A stretch of DNA of 64,000 bases from Planctomycetota bacterium (GTDB taxonomy: Bacteria; Planctomycetota; B15-G4): assembly GCA_020638905.1 (NCBI GenBank), contig JACKHP010000001.1, positions 289,253 to 353,252 of the forward strand. Direction: 5' to 3'. Position 1 is the stretch's first letter; every line of letters begins with the position of its first letter. The notes under the pieces are model-generated. The model saw only the letters and a list, made by a program, of their open reading frames with translations, was not told where the DNA came from and searched no databases. Both the position numbers and the translations under genes were made by a program. Positions 32,832 to 41,005 of the stretch are shown here, piece by piece.

Positions 32832-34169
32832 TTACGTCGATCTGCGCGTGGCGGGGGACGCGAGCCAGTGCTCGCGATCGATGCCCGGCGAGGACTCGAC
32901 CCGGGCGCCGAGCCCGTCGAGCAGCTCCGTCCAGCGCGCGGCCACGCGCGCGAGGGCGTAGGGCGCCGCCGCGTCCCGTGCGAGGGACGTGACGCGCGCG
33001 CGCTCGCCGCGATCGTCCGCCAGCGCACGACACGCGGCGAGCAGCGCCCGCGCGTCGCCCGGCGGGACGACCCGCAACGCGTCCCCCGCGGCGCGCGCCA
33101 GCGCCTCGGGGACGACGCCCGCGTACGCGACCACCGGCAGTCCCGCCGCGAGCGCCTCGAGGATCGCGACCGGCAGCCCCTCGGCCTGTCCCCACGCGGG
33201 ACGCGCGTACGGCGCGACGAACACGTCGAGCCCGCGCAGGAACGCGCGCTTCGGTTCGCCGACGAGCGCGCCGACCCGGCGCGCGCGCGCGAGCGACGCG
33301 CAACGTGCGTCGACGGCCGCGCGCAGCGGTCCGTCGCCGGCCACGAGGAGTTCGAGGCGAGACGACGCCCGCCGGCGGCGCTGCGCGGGATCGGGATCGG
33401 GATCGGGATCGGGATCGGGATCGGGATCGGCTTCGGCTTCGGCTTCGGCTTCGGCTTCGGGCAACGCGTCGAGCACCTCCAGCACGCCCTTGCCGTCGAC
33501 GAGCCGGCTCAGCATCCCCACCCGCGACCCCGCGCCGGACGCCGCGCGCGCCGTCCGCGCGGCGACGATCGCGTCGACCTCGGCGCCGTCCCAGGGATCT
33601 TCGACGCCGCAGCCGAGCACCTCGGCGCGGCGGCCCGCGAGCGCTTCGAAGCGCGCGGCGATCTCGTCGCTCACGGCGCACAGGACGTCGCTGTGGCGCG
33701 CCACGAAGCGCGCGATCGTCCGTCCGCGCGGGCTGCGCTCGAGCCAGTGGACGTCGGCCGAGTGCAGCAGGCACGCGTGCTTTCGCCCGAGCAGCTTGCG
33801 GCACAGCGCGCCGGCCACGCCGCCGGGGACGGCCCAGTGGCTGAAGACCACGCGCGCGTCGCGGGCGGCGTCGAGCGCGGTGAGCGCGAGCGAGCCGAGG
33901 GTGCGCGCGCGGCCGCGGCGCGTGCTCGTCCCCGCGTGCAGGTTGGCCAGGGCGCCGGCGCCGTAGAACACGCCCGCGTTGCGGAACGTGCGGCGCGGGA
34001 CGTTCGGCAGCGGCGGCTCGCCGATCAGGCGATCGTCGGGGCAGACGACGGCGCAGCGATGGGGCAGCGCACCCACGAGCGCGCTCACGAAGCGTCCCGT
34101 GGGGTCGGCGGGATGCCGCGGGAAGGTCGACGTGATCACGAGCACGTCGGTCGAGCGGGGGCGACGCAT
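32832..34169 (-). CDS. GT4-type glycosyltransferase with Glu-Ala/Asp-Pro insert
   Basis: This 445-residue protein has a GT-B fold. The N-terminal domain begins LVITSTFPRHPADPTGRFV. The C-terminal nucleotide-sugar domain shows SRVGMLSRLVDGKGV, LLVAGDGPLRAA and APYARPAWGQAEGLPVAILE, the E-x7-E region of the GT4 family. Between beta strands of the C-terminal domain, at about residues 237-262, an insert of alternating Glu-Ala then Asp-Pro is encoded by expanded hexamers. A role in surface glycan or lipopolysaccharide assembly is likely; the sugar and acceptor are unknown. The ATG is at 34167-34169 and the stop is TAA. Confidence 0.8.
   Translation of the reverse strand: MRRPRSTDVLVITSTFPRHPADPTGRFVSALVGALPHRCAVVCPDDRLIGEPPLPNVPRRTFRNAGVFYGAGALANLHAGTSTRRGRARTLGSLALTALDAARDARVVFSHWAVPGGVAGALCRKLLGRKHACLLHSADVHWLERSPRGRTIARFVARHSDVLCAVSDEIAARFEALAGRRAEVLGCGVEDPWDGAEVDAIVAARTARAASGAGSRVGMLSRLVDGKGVLEVLDALPEAEAEAEAEADPDPDPDPDPDPDPAQRRRRASSRLELLVAGDGPLRAAVDARCASLARARRVGALVGEPKRAFLRGLDVFVAPYARPAWGQAEGLPVAILEALAAGLPVVAYAGVVPEALARAAGDALRVVPPGDARALLAACRALADDRGERARVTSLARDAAAPYALARVAARWTELLDGLGARVESSPGIDREHWLASPATRRST
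33386..33461. repeat. GATCGG and GCTTCGG hexamer arrays inside the glycosyltransferase gene
   Basis: About seven copies of GGGATC are followed directly by about five copies of GGCTTC. On the minus strand they encode Asp-Pro and Glu-Ala dipeptide repeats. Adjoining arrays of two different hexamers suggest expansion by slippage from a mixed precursor. Confidence 0.9.
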
Positions 34170-34576
34170 GTCCAGGACTCCGCGGCCGGACGAGCGTAGC
34201 AGCCGGCGCGCTGCGGACGTCGCGCGAGTCCGCGCGCGGCGACGCGCCGTGCGCGAGTGTCGCGAGCGCCCGCGCGGTGCATCGCGACGTGCGCGCGTCG
34301 TGTCCCTTGCGTGCTCACGTGCGGACGCACGTGTCGCGATGCGCAGCGTGGTGCGTCGCGGTGCGTCTCGCGCCGCGCATCGCGACGCGTCGCGTGCATC
34401 GACGCGCGCCGCGGTGTCCCAAGAAAAGGGACGCGCGCGCCACGAGATGCTTGAAACGGGGTCGTCCATGCGGAACGCTCTGTTCCGAGGTGGCGCGCTC
34501 GGAGGTGCGCGTCCTCTCCGACCCTCTCCACCTCCCCCACGCGGAACGGCAGCACGCGATCATCGGGAGTCGCTGT
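34170..34576. other. Non-coding stretch with quasi-repeats upstream of the sigma factor
   Basis: No gene is supported in these 407 bases. The left half is dense in variants of GCATCGCGACG and GTGCGTCGCG, giving many partial inverted repeats. A short stem CCC/GGG around AAGAAAA lies near 34418-34430. The ribosome-binding site GGGAG at 34565-34569 belongs to the sigma factor gene. Confidence 0.4.
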
Positions 34577-35320
34577 GTGAAGCGAGCGAGGCGAGTCAAT
34601 CCCGAGGAACTGTGGGAACGGTTCCTCCGCACCAAACGCCGCAAGTACAAGGACGAGCTGGTCGCGGCGTACATGCCGCTCGTCCGCCAGGTCGCCGAAG
34701 GCCTGGCCGCGCGCCTGCCGCGCACCGTCGACCAGGACGACCTCATGGGGGCCGGGGTCTTCGGGCTGTTCAAGTCGATCGAGAACTTCGACCCCGAGCG
34801 CAACGCGAAGTTCGAGACCTACTGCCGCCTGCGCGTGCGCGGCGCGATGATCGACTTCCTGCGCCAGCAAGACTGGATCCCGCGCGAGGCGCGCAACCGC
34901 GGCAGCAAGCTGCACGAGGCCATCGCGGCGATGACCGAGCGCCTCGGCCGGCCGCCCACCGACCTCGAGCTCTCGCGCCACCTGCGCGTGAGCCTGCCGA
35001 GCCTGCGCGTGGCCCTGGGCGAGCTGCACTTCGGCTCGATCGTCTCGTTCTCCGAGAACGGCGACGACGGCAGCGACGAGCGCTCCGACCTCATGTCCCA
35101 GGACCTCGAGCCGTCCGACATCCTGCTGCGGCGCGAGATGTACGAGGTGGTCAAGCGCGAGCTGACCGACGTCGAGCGGCGCCTGGTCGACGCGTACTAC
35201 TTCAAGGGACTCACGCTCAAGGCCATCGGCAAGCGCGAGGGCATCTCCGAGTCGCGCGTGTGCCAGATCCACGGGCGCATGCTCGACCGGCTGGCCGAAC
35301 GGCTCGAGAGCGAAGTCTGA
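34577..35320 (+). CDS. FliA/WhiG-type alternative sigma factor
   Basis: This 247-residue protein contains regions sigma2 (DQDDLMGAGVFGLFKSIENF, then FETYCRLRVRGAMIDFLRQQ), sigma3 (GRPPTDLELSRHL) and sigma4 (LTLKAIGKREGISESRVCQI), without region 1. The order and the RGAMIDFLR segment match the FliA/WhiG branch, which serves motility, sporulation or surface programmes. No flagellar gene is nearby, so its regulon cannot be told from the window. The GTG start follows GGGAG with seven bases of spacing. The next gene starts two bases after its stop. Confidence 0.88.
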   Translation: MKRARRVNPEELWERFLRTKRRKYKDELVAAYMPLVRQVAEGLAARLPRTVDQDDLMGAGVFGLFKSIENFDPERNAKFETYCRLRVRGAMIDFLRQQDWIPREARNRGSKLHEAIAAMTERLGRPPTDLELSRHLRVSLPSLRVALGELHFGSIVSFSENGDDGSDERSDLMSQDLEPSDILLRREMYEVVKRELTDVERRLVDAYYFKGLTLKAIGKREGISESRVCQIHGRMLDRLAERLESEV

Positions 35321-35322
35321 GC

Positions 35323-36270
35323 GTGGTCGAGGGCCCGGGCGCCGACGACGCCGGGCGCGGCGAGCCGGCCGGACACGACGCCGACGTCGGCCCCCAGGTC
35401 GTCGCGCCGCCGTTCCGCCGCGAGGGCGCGCGGCTGCTGCTCGACGAGGTCGACCTGTTCGAGCTGGCCTCGGCGCTCCAGGGACGACCGGCGTTCCTGG
35501 CCTCCGACGCGGCGCTGGCTGCGGTGTTCGCCGAGCTCGGCGCGCGCACGCTGCCGCTGGGACTGCTCGCGCCGCCGGCGCTGCTGAAGCTCGCGGCCGA
35601 CGCCGGATGGTGGGCGGCGGTGGGCTCCGTCCACGAACTCGACGTGGCGCTCGCGGCCGGCTTCGAGCCGTCGCGCTGCGCCGCCGTGGGCCGCGTCAAG
35701 GACGACGGCTTCGTGATGGACGCGCTCACCCGCGGCGTCGGCGCGCTCGCCGTCCACGACGCCGACGAGGCCGCCAACACCGAGCGCATCGCCGCGCTGC
35801 TGGGGCTCGCGGTGCCGCCGGCCGAGGGCGCCCCGCCGCTCGCGTCCGACGACGCCTTCGCCGCGTGCGGCGGACTGCTCGCGTCGGTGCTGCGCTGCAC
35901 CGACGACGAGCTGTGGATCGACGCGCCGCTGCCCGAGCCGGCGCCGCGTGCGTCCGGCGCAGCGGCCGCGCCCGTGCTCGACGCGCTCGCGGTCACGAGC
36001 GAGGAGGCGCTCGACGCCGACGGCGCGCCGCCCGCGCGCGAGGTCGTCCTGCGCGGCTGGAGCCGGGGGGCGCGCCCGGACGTCGTGCGCCACGCGCGGC
36101 TCTCCGGCTGCCCGAGCCGCGGCGACGCGCTCGTGATCGTGCTGCCCGACGCCCTCGCGGCGCGTCCGCTCGACCCGGTGCACGTCACGCCCGACGTGGT
36201 GCTCGTCCACGGACACCTCTGGCGCCCGCTCGAACGCCGCGAGCTCCCGCCGCCGCCGCCCGAGGGCTGA
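35323..36270 (+). CDS. Degenerate PLP-decarboxylase-like barrel protein
   Basis: Residues 25-160 of this 315-residue protein resemble the N-terminal barrel of fold-type III PLP decarboxylases (LysA/SpeC): FLASDAALAAVFAELGA, then GWWAAVGSVHELDVALAAGF, CAAVGRVKDDGFVMDAL and VGALAVHDADEA follow the order of the family. The segment that should contain the PLP lysine (YAxKA) reads ARTLPLGLLAPP, with no Lys. A decarboxylase is therefore unlikely; it may be a binding or regulatory pseudoenzyme. The GTG start sits two bases behind the sigma-factor stop, so the pair is co-translated and an anti-sigma role deserves a test. Confidence 0.55.
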   Translation: MVEGPGADDAGRGEPAGHDADVGPQVVAPPFRREGARLLLDEVDLFELASALQGRPAFLASDAALAAVFAELGARTLPLGLLAPPALLKLAADAGWWAAVGSVHELDVALAAGFEPSRCAAVGRVKDDGFVMDALTRGVGALAVHDADEAANTERIAALLGLAVPPAEGAPPLASDDAFAACGGLLASVLRCTDDELWIDAPLPEPAPRASGAAAAPVLDALAVTSEEALDADGAPPAREVVLRGWSRGARPDVVRHARLSGCPSRGDALVIVLPDALAARPLDPVHVTPDVVLVHGHLWRPLERRELPPPPPEG

Positions 36271-36295
36271 GCGACCGCCCGGCCGCGCCGCTCAG
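36267..36295. terminator. Inverted repeat spanning both stop codons of a convergent pair
   Basis: CTGAGCG (36267-36273) and CGCTCAG (36289-36295) are perfect inverted copies 15 bases apart and contain the TGA codons of the two convergent genes. No T-run follows, so termination strength is uncertain. Confidence 0.35.
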
Positions 36296-36783
36296 TCGCG
36301 CGCGCCGACGCCCGCCGCGAGGGTGCCCTGCATGCCGGCCAGGGTCTCGGCCTCGCCGCGCGTGAGCGCCATCGAGATCGTGTCCCAGGGGCACATGATC
36401 GCGCACAGCGAGCACGAGACGCAGGTGTCGTAGTCGACGCGGCAGACCTGCGTCGGCGAGCTGTCGCGCGGGTCGGTCGAGGCCACCTTGTGGATCGCGT
36501 CGACCGGGCAGCACTCGAGGCACACCTCGCAGCCCGTGCAGCCCTCTTCGTCGACCCACGCCACGGGGCGCTCGTCCTTCTTGAGCTTGGGCGGGATCAC
36601 GCCGAACGAGTTCTGGATCGCCTCGGCCGGGCAGACCCACGCGCACAGCGAGCACTCGATGCACGTCTCGGGCGCGAAGATGCGGAAGGGCTCCTTGGTC
36701 TCGCCCTCGATGATCGACATGGGGCACTCCTTCGCGCAGAGGGAGCAGCCGACGCACTTCTCTTCGAGGATGAAGAAGGCCAT
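36292..36783 (-). CDS. Ferredoxin-type protein with four [4Fe-4S] motifs
   Basis: This 163-residue protein consists almost wholly of four C-x2-C-x2-C-x3-C-P motifs: CVGCSLCAKECP, CIECSLCAWVCP, CTGCEVCLECCP and CVSCSLCAIMCP. Each pair forms a bacterial-type two-cluster ferredoxin fold, so up to four [4Fe-4S] clusters are expected. It should be a soluble electron carrier or a subunit of a larger oxidoreductase, but no partner gene is adjacent. The ATG at 36781-36783 starts right before the first motif; upstream in-frame sequence is not ferredoxin-like. Confidence 0.88.
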   Translation of the reverse strand: MAFFILEEKCVGCSLCAKECPMSIIEGETKEPFRIFAPETCIECSLCAWVCPAEAIQNSFGVIPPKLKKDERPVAWVDEEGCTGCEVCLECCPVDAIHKVASTDPRDSSPTQVCRVDYDTCVSCSLCAIMCPWDTISMALTRGEAETLAGMQGTLAAGVGARD

Positions 36784-37121
36784 GGGGGAGTCTCTGGTCC
36801 GGGTCGGGGACGGGCCGCGGGAGCGGAGGCGAGCATCGAGCCACCCCGCGCGGAGCCCGCACGGGACGGCGACCGAGCCGCGCATCTTAGCCTATCGGAC
36901 GCCGGGCGCGAGTCCATGCGCCGGGCATCCCCCGGCGGGGCGACGGCTCAGGGGGCGTCCGGTCTCCTGGTCGTCCTGCCCCGTGAGCGCGAACTGACCT
37001 TGCCCCGGTCGTGGACACGGGGTCGAGCATCAGCGGCCGTGCGGGCGGCTCGTGCGGTTCGGAGGGGCGCGCGGCGTCGAGCCCGGGGACCCTGGTCCCC
37101 CCGTCCCCGCCAGAACGGCCC
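36784..37121. other. Non-coding stretch upstream of the ferredoxin gene
   Basis: These 338 bases show no supported gene on either strand. The part next to 36784 must hold the promoter of the ferredoxin gene; no confident -10/-35 pair was found. Confidence 0.35.
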
Positions 37122-37625
37122 TCAACCGCGCAGACGCAGCTCCATCACGATCTGTTCCGGCGCCGACACGTCACCCCAGGTGAGTCCCGGGGTCGGTGAG
37201 GCCACGAACTCCTGGGCGGGAGCTTCGGGGCTCGACTCCAGGTCTTCGGGGCTCCCGCAGAGCTGAGTGCGGGCATCGGCGAGGGTCTCGTCCGGGTGCA
37301 GGCCCATGATCGAGCAGACGACGCTGTCCTTCGAACGCGTGTCGAGCACGCATCCCTTTTCGACCGTGGCGATCAGGACGGATCCGACGACGACGTTGAG
37401 CTGCACACTCATGGTCCGGATCGTCGACTCGTCGCCGAGCGGCCTGAGGGCACCGGACAGGGCGATGCTCGCGGACACCTCGAATGACTGTGAAGGCGAG
37501 GCGAGCACGTGACCTGCGCTGACCCACCAGCTCCGCTCTGACGCTTGCGTCTCGTGCGACGATCCACCGGCGAGAGCGACCATCGACGACATGAGGACTG
37601 CGAGGATGCAGGTCAGCCGATTCAT
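37122..37625 (-). CDS. Small secreted protein, unknown function
   Basis: This 167-residue protein has a clear signal peptide (LTCILAVLMSSMVALAGG) and a GGAG ribosome-binding site. The mature part is beta-rich with two cysteines (KGCVLD, VVCSIMG) that may pair. No family was recognised. Its C-terminal LTWGDV segment resembles TTWGDV in the gene fragment just upstream. Confidence 0.55.
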   Translation of the reverse strand: MNRLTCILAVLMSSMVALAGGSSHETQASERSWWVSAGHVLASPSQSFEVSASIALSGALRPLGDESTIRTMSVQLNVVVGSVLIATVEKGCVLDTRSKDSVVCSIMGLHPDETLADARTQLCGSPEDLESSPEAPAQEFVASPTPGLTWGDVSAPEQIVMELRLRG

Positions 37626-37644
37626 TTCCGATCTCCAGGACCCA

Positions 37645-37740
37645 TCAGTTGCACACGAAGAACACGTCATTGCAGTCGTCCACATCGCCCCAGGTCGTCG
37701 AGGGTGGCCACGGGATGACGCACACTGTGCGATCGGCGTA
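37645..37740 (-). pseudogene. 3' fragment of a secreted-protein gene
   Basis: An in-frame stretch ending in TGA at 37645-37647 encodes about 30 residues finishing TTWGDVDDCNDVFFVCN. It has no start and runs into the promoter of the IscU-like gene on the other strand. The TTWGDV segment echoes the neighbouring secreted protein. It looks like the last part of a lost relative. Confidence 0.35.
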
Positions 37741-37742
37741 CC

Positions 37743-38159
37743 ATGGCGTCCATGAGCCGCCTGCCCGAGAGCCTGCGCGCCCACGTCGTCGCCCCGCGCT
37801 GCGCGGGCGAGCCGGACGGCGGCTTCACGCATCGCGGCGAGGCGCGCAACGCGGCCTGCCGCGACCACCTCGTCCTCTACCTGGCGCTCGACGGGGCGAG
37901 CCACGTGCGTGCGGCGGGCTTCCGCGCCACGGGCTGCCCGGCGGTCATGGGGACGGCGTCCGCCGCGGCCGAGCTGCTGGCCGGGCTGGTCGCCGACGCC
38001 TCGCTGCCGGACGCGCTGCGCGCGCGCTTCACGGCGGCGCACGGCGAGCCGCTCCCGCTGCACCGCCACGCCTGGGCGCTCGTCGAGGAGGCCGTCGGCG
38101 CCGCGCTCGCGAGCCCGTCCGATCGCGCCGGCGCCGACGGCGGGACGCAAGCGCGATGA
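37743..38159 (+). CDS. IscU/NifU-like scaffold homologue lacking the third cysteine
   Basis: This 138-residue protein follows the NifU N-terminal fold: GEARNAACRDHLVLYL contains the first Cys, FRATGCPAVMGTASAA the second. The third ligand position, normally Cys in R-x-K-C-A-x-L, reads RHAWALVEEA. Canonical IscU proteins assemble [2Fe-2S] clusters on three Cys; here only two remain, so function as a scaffold is doubtful. An ATG at 37752 is an alternative start. The stop overlaps the start of the following membrane-protein gene by four bases. Confidence 0.7.
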   Translation: MASMSRLPESLRAHVVAPRCAGEPDGGFTHRGEARNAACRDHLVLYLALDGASHVRAAGFRATGCPAVMGTASAAAELLAGLVADASLPDALRARFTAAHGEPLPLHRHAWALVEEAVGAALASPSDRAGADGGTQAR

Positions 38160-38851
38160 GTCCCGCGGACGGCGCGTCGACGCGGCCGTCCCTCACGATC
38201 ACGAGGCGTTCGCCGGCGCTCGTCTTCGTGCTCGCACTGCTCGCGGCGTTCGTCGCGCTGCTCGCGGCCGCGGTGCTCGCCTATCCCGGCGGGAGCTGGG
38301 CCGACGCGACGGCGCCGGGCTTCGACCCGCTGCGCAACGTCTGGTGCGACCTGATGCGCAGCGAAGCCGTCGACGGCTCGCCGAACGGACTCGCGCGGCG
38401 CCTGGCCCAGGCCGCGTTCACGGCCCTCGCGCTCGCGCTGGGTCCGTTCTTCGGGCTCGCCGCGCGGCTCGTCCCCGAGGGACGCACGCGCGGCGCGGTG
38501 CGCCTCGCCGGCGGCGCGAGCGCGCTCTTCGTGCTGCTCACGGCGGCGCTGCCGTACGACGGCTACCGTCCCGCGCACTCCGCCGCGACCCTCGCCGCCG
38601 GGTCGCTCGGATTCGTGGCCACGCTGCTCGTGGCGCTGCGCCGCACGCGTGAGCGCGACCTGCTGCCGCTCGTGCTCGACGCGGCCGTCGTGCTCGCGTT
38701 CGTGACGAACATCGCGGTCTACGCCCCGCTCGTGCTGGACGGCGGGGGCGACGGCGCGGCGCTGCCGATCGTGCAGAAGGCCGGCACGCTGCTGCTCGTG
38801 GCATGGATGGTCGTCGTCGCGCGCGCGGGGGCGCGGCAAGGCGTCGCGTAG
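38156..38851 (+). CDS. Six-helix membrane protein, DUF998-like
   Basis: This 231-residue protein has about six hydrophobic helices. A YPGGS motif in the first loop is followed by FDPLRNVWCDLMR and a long second helix, an arrangement seen in DUF998-type membrane proteins of unknown function. Overlap with the IscU-like gene (ATGA) implies coupled translation, although no functional link is known. Convergent with kdsA. Confidence 0.6.
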   Translation: MSPADGASTRPSLTITRRSPALVFVLALLAAFVALLAAAVLAYPGGSWADATAPGFDPLRNVWCDLMRSEAVDGSPNGLARRLAQAAFTALALALGPFFGLAARLVPEGRTRGAVRLAGGASALFVLLTAALPYDGYRPAHSAATLAAGSLGFVATLLVALRRTRERDLLPLVLDAAVVLAFVTNIAVYAPLVLDGGGDGAALPIVQKAGTLLLVAWMVVVARAGARQGVA

Positions 38852-38894
38852 CGCGCCGCTCGGGCGCGCCGGACACGCCGCGGGCCGGGTCCGC

Positions 38895-39719
38895 CTATCC
38901 CCGTGCGCCGGTCTCGTCGAGCGCGCGCCGGATCGCGACGAGCGTCGCGAGCAGCTTCGGCATCTGCTTGAGCGGGATCATGTTCGGCCCGTCGGAGAGC
39001 GCCACGTCGGGGTCGGGGTGCGTCTCGGCGAACACGCCGTCGCAGCCCGCCGCCACCGCCGCGCGCGCCAGGATCGGCGCCATGCTGCGGTCGCCGCCGG
39101 TCTTGCCGCCCGCCGCGCTGGGCTTCTGCACCGAGTGCGTCGCGTCGAAGACCACCGGCACGCCGAACTTCTGCATCTCGGGGATGGCGCGCATGTCGGA
39201 CACGAGCGCGTTGTAGCCGAAGCTCACGCCGCGATCGGTGACGCACACGTTCGTGTTGCCCGTGCTGCGCACCTTCTCGATCGAGTGGACGATGTCCCAC
39301 GGCGCCATGAACTGGCCCTTCTTGACGTTCACCGCGAGGCCGCTGCGTCCCGCCGCGAGCAGCAGGTCGGTCTGCCGGCACAGGAACGCGGGGATCTGGA
39401 TCAGGTCGACCTTGCCGATCGCCATCTCGGCGTGGCACACCTCGTGGATGTCGGTCATGACCGGCACGTCGACCGCGTCGCGGATGCGCGCGAGCTGGGC
39501 CAGTCCCTTCTCGGCACCGGGGCCGCGGAAGCCGTCGAGCGAGGTGCGGTTGGCCTTGTCGAAGCTCGACTTGAACACGAACGGCACGCCCGCGTCGGCG
39601 GCGATCGCCTTCAGCTCGCGCGCCACGCGCAGCGGCAGCTCGTCGTTCTCGAGCACGCACGGTCCGGCCAGCAGGAAGAGCGGGCCGCCGGGGTCGAGGG
39701 TGAGCGGGCCGATGCGCAT
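38895..39719 (-). CDS. kdsA: 3-deoxy-8-phosphooctulonate synthase (Kdo-8-P synthase)
   Basis: This 274-residue enzyme condenses PEP with arabinose 5-phosphate to Kdo-8-phosphate for lipid A/LPS inner core. The full barrel is present: LLAGPCVLEN, FKSSFDKANRTS, PVMTDIHE, IQIPAFLCRQTDLL, NVKKGQFMAPWD, FDATHSVQKP and GVFAETHPDPD. The length matches the family. It shows that the organism makes Kdo and hence has an LPS-type outer membrane. Unlinked here to other Kdo genes. The stop is TAG. Confidence 0.95.
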   Translation of the reverse strand: MRIGPLTLDPGGPLFLLAGPCVLENDELPLRVARELKAIAADAGVPFVFKSSFDKANRTSLDGFRGPGAEKGLAQLARIRDAVDVPVMTDIHEVCHAEMAIGKVDLIQIPAFLCRQTDLLLAAGRSGLAVNVKKGQFMAPWDIVHSIEKVRSTGNTNVCVTDRGVSFGYNALVSDMRAIPEMQKFGVPVVFDATHSVQKPSAAGGKTGGDRSMAPILARAAVAAGCDGVFAETHPDPDVALSDGPNMIPLKQMPKLLATLVAIRRALDETGARG

Positions 39720-39980
39720 GGGGTGGACTCGCGGGAGGTGGTGCGGTGCGCGCGCGGGGGACGGACGTCGCGCGGCGCGGCGACGTCCAGTGTGCCGCAC
39801 GGGGGACGTCCGGTGCGAGGGGCGCGCGGCGCGGGCGCGGCGGACGGGCCGCGGCGGGATCGTGCGACGCACATCCGGCGCGGCGGGCGGGCCTTGTGCG
39901 GCGCTCCGGCGCCGCGCAGGCTGGACGACGGCGCGCGCCGCGCCGGATCCCACTCGCAGCGGCCCTGGGAGCGTCCCGAA

Positions 39981-40841
39981 GTGCACGTCGTCGTCCTCGG
40001 CATCAGCGGCTTCGTCGGGTCGGTGCTGCGCGTCGCGCTGCGGCGCGCCGAGCACGGCGTGACCGGCGTGGCACGCGCGCCGGACGACGCCGGCGACGTG
40101 GCGGCCGACCTCTCGCGCGCGGGCGTCGCGACGGACGTGCTGCGCGGCCTGCGTCCCGACGCCGTGGTGAACCTCGCGGCGCTGCCGGACATCGCGCCCT
40201 GCCGCGCCGATCCCGCGCTCGCGCGGCGCGTGAACGCCGAGCTGCCGGGCGAGGTCGCGGCGGCCTGCGTCGCGCTCGGCGCGCGCTTCGTCCACGTGAG
40301 CACCGACCAGGTCTTCGACGGGACGCGCGGCGCGCTGCGCGAGGACGACGTGCCGGCGCCGATCCACGTCTACGGCGAGACCAAGCTCGCCGGAGAACGC
40401 GCGGCTCGGGCGGGCGACCCGGGCGCGCTGGTGCTGCGTCCGTCGCTCGTCACCGGGCTCGCGCCCGAGGGACGGCGTTCGTCGACGAGCGCGCTGCGCG
40501 AGGCGCTCGCGCAGGCGGCGCGCGGGGCGGCCGAGGGCCCGCGCGCGTTCACCGACGAGCTGCGCACGCCCGTGGCGGTGGACGACCTCGTGCGCGCGCT
40601 CGTCGAACTGTGCGCGCGGCGCGACGTGTCCGGCCTGCTGCACTGCGGCGGCGACGAGGTCGTCTCGCGCTTCGAGCTGGCCCGGCGCGAGGCGCTGCGC
40701 GCGGGCTTCGACCCGGCGCTCGTGGGCCGATCGACGCGGGTCGAGGCGCGACTCGACGCCGAGCGTCCGCGCGATCTCTCGCTGGACAGCGCACGTCTCG
40801 TCGCGCTGCTCGGCTGGACGCCGCGCCTGTTCGGCGACTGA
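39981..40841 (+). CDS. RmlD-like NAD(P)-dependent sugar reductase
   Basis: This is a 286-residue extended short-chain dehydrogenase. The nucleotide-binding loop is LGISGFVGSVL (G-x2-G-x2-G), NLAALPDIAPCRAD and FVHVSTDQVFDGT match dTDP-4-dehydrorhamnose reductase, and YGETK carries the catalytic Tyr/Lys. It probably reduces or epimerises an activated sugar for surface glycans; rhamnose synthesis is possible but the other rml genes are absent. The GTG start follows GGGAG with nine bases of spacing. Confidence 0.8.
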   Translation: MHVVVLGISGFVGSVLRVALRRAEHGVTGVARAPDDAGDVAADLSRAGVATDVLRGLRPDAVVNLAALPDIAPCRADPALARRVNAELPGEVAAACVALGARFVHVSTDQVFDGTRGALREDDVPAPIHVYGETKLAGERAARAGDPGALVLRPSLVTGLAPEGRRSSTSALREALAQAARGAAEGPRAFTDELRTPVAVDDLVRALVELCARRDVSGLLHCGGDEVVSRFELARREALRAGFDPALVGRSTRVEARLDAERPRDLSLDSARLVALLGWTPRLFGD

Positions 40842-40897
40842 GGCAGCGGCCGGCGAGAGTGCTTCATCCGCCCGCACGGGCGAGGGATGATCCTCGG

Positions 40898-40982
40898 GAA
40901 GCCGAAGCCGAAGCCGAAGCCGAAGCCGAAGCCGAAGCCGAAGCCGAAGCCGAAGCCGAAGCCGAAGCCGAAGCCGAAGCCG
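40898..40982 (+). repeat. Fourteen tandem GAAGCC units in an intergenic region
   Basis: About 85 bases of uninterrupted GAAGCC lie between the RmlD-like gene and the phosphoglycerate mutase homologue, ending 23 bases before the latter's ATG. The frame of that gene remains open through the repeat, so an N-terminally extended Glu-Ala form is formally possible, but the conserved protein begins at 41006. Confidence 0.95.
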
Positions 40983-41005
40983 ATCCCGCGGACCGATCCC
41001 CGTCG

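Noticed and set aside
40887..40982. Lys-Pro repeat peptide starting at the ATG at 40887
   Set aside because: It is simply another reading frame of the GAAGCC array; no ribosome-binding site and no conserved extension.
40898..40982. CRISPR array
   Set aside because: The repeat is a pure hexamer without spacers. No other regularly spaced repeats were seen in the window.
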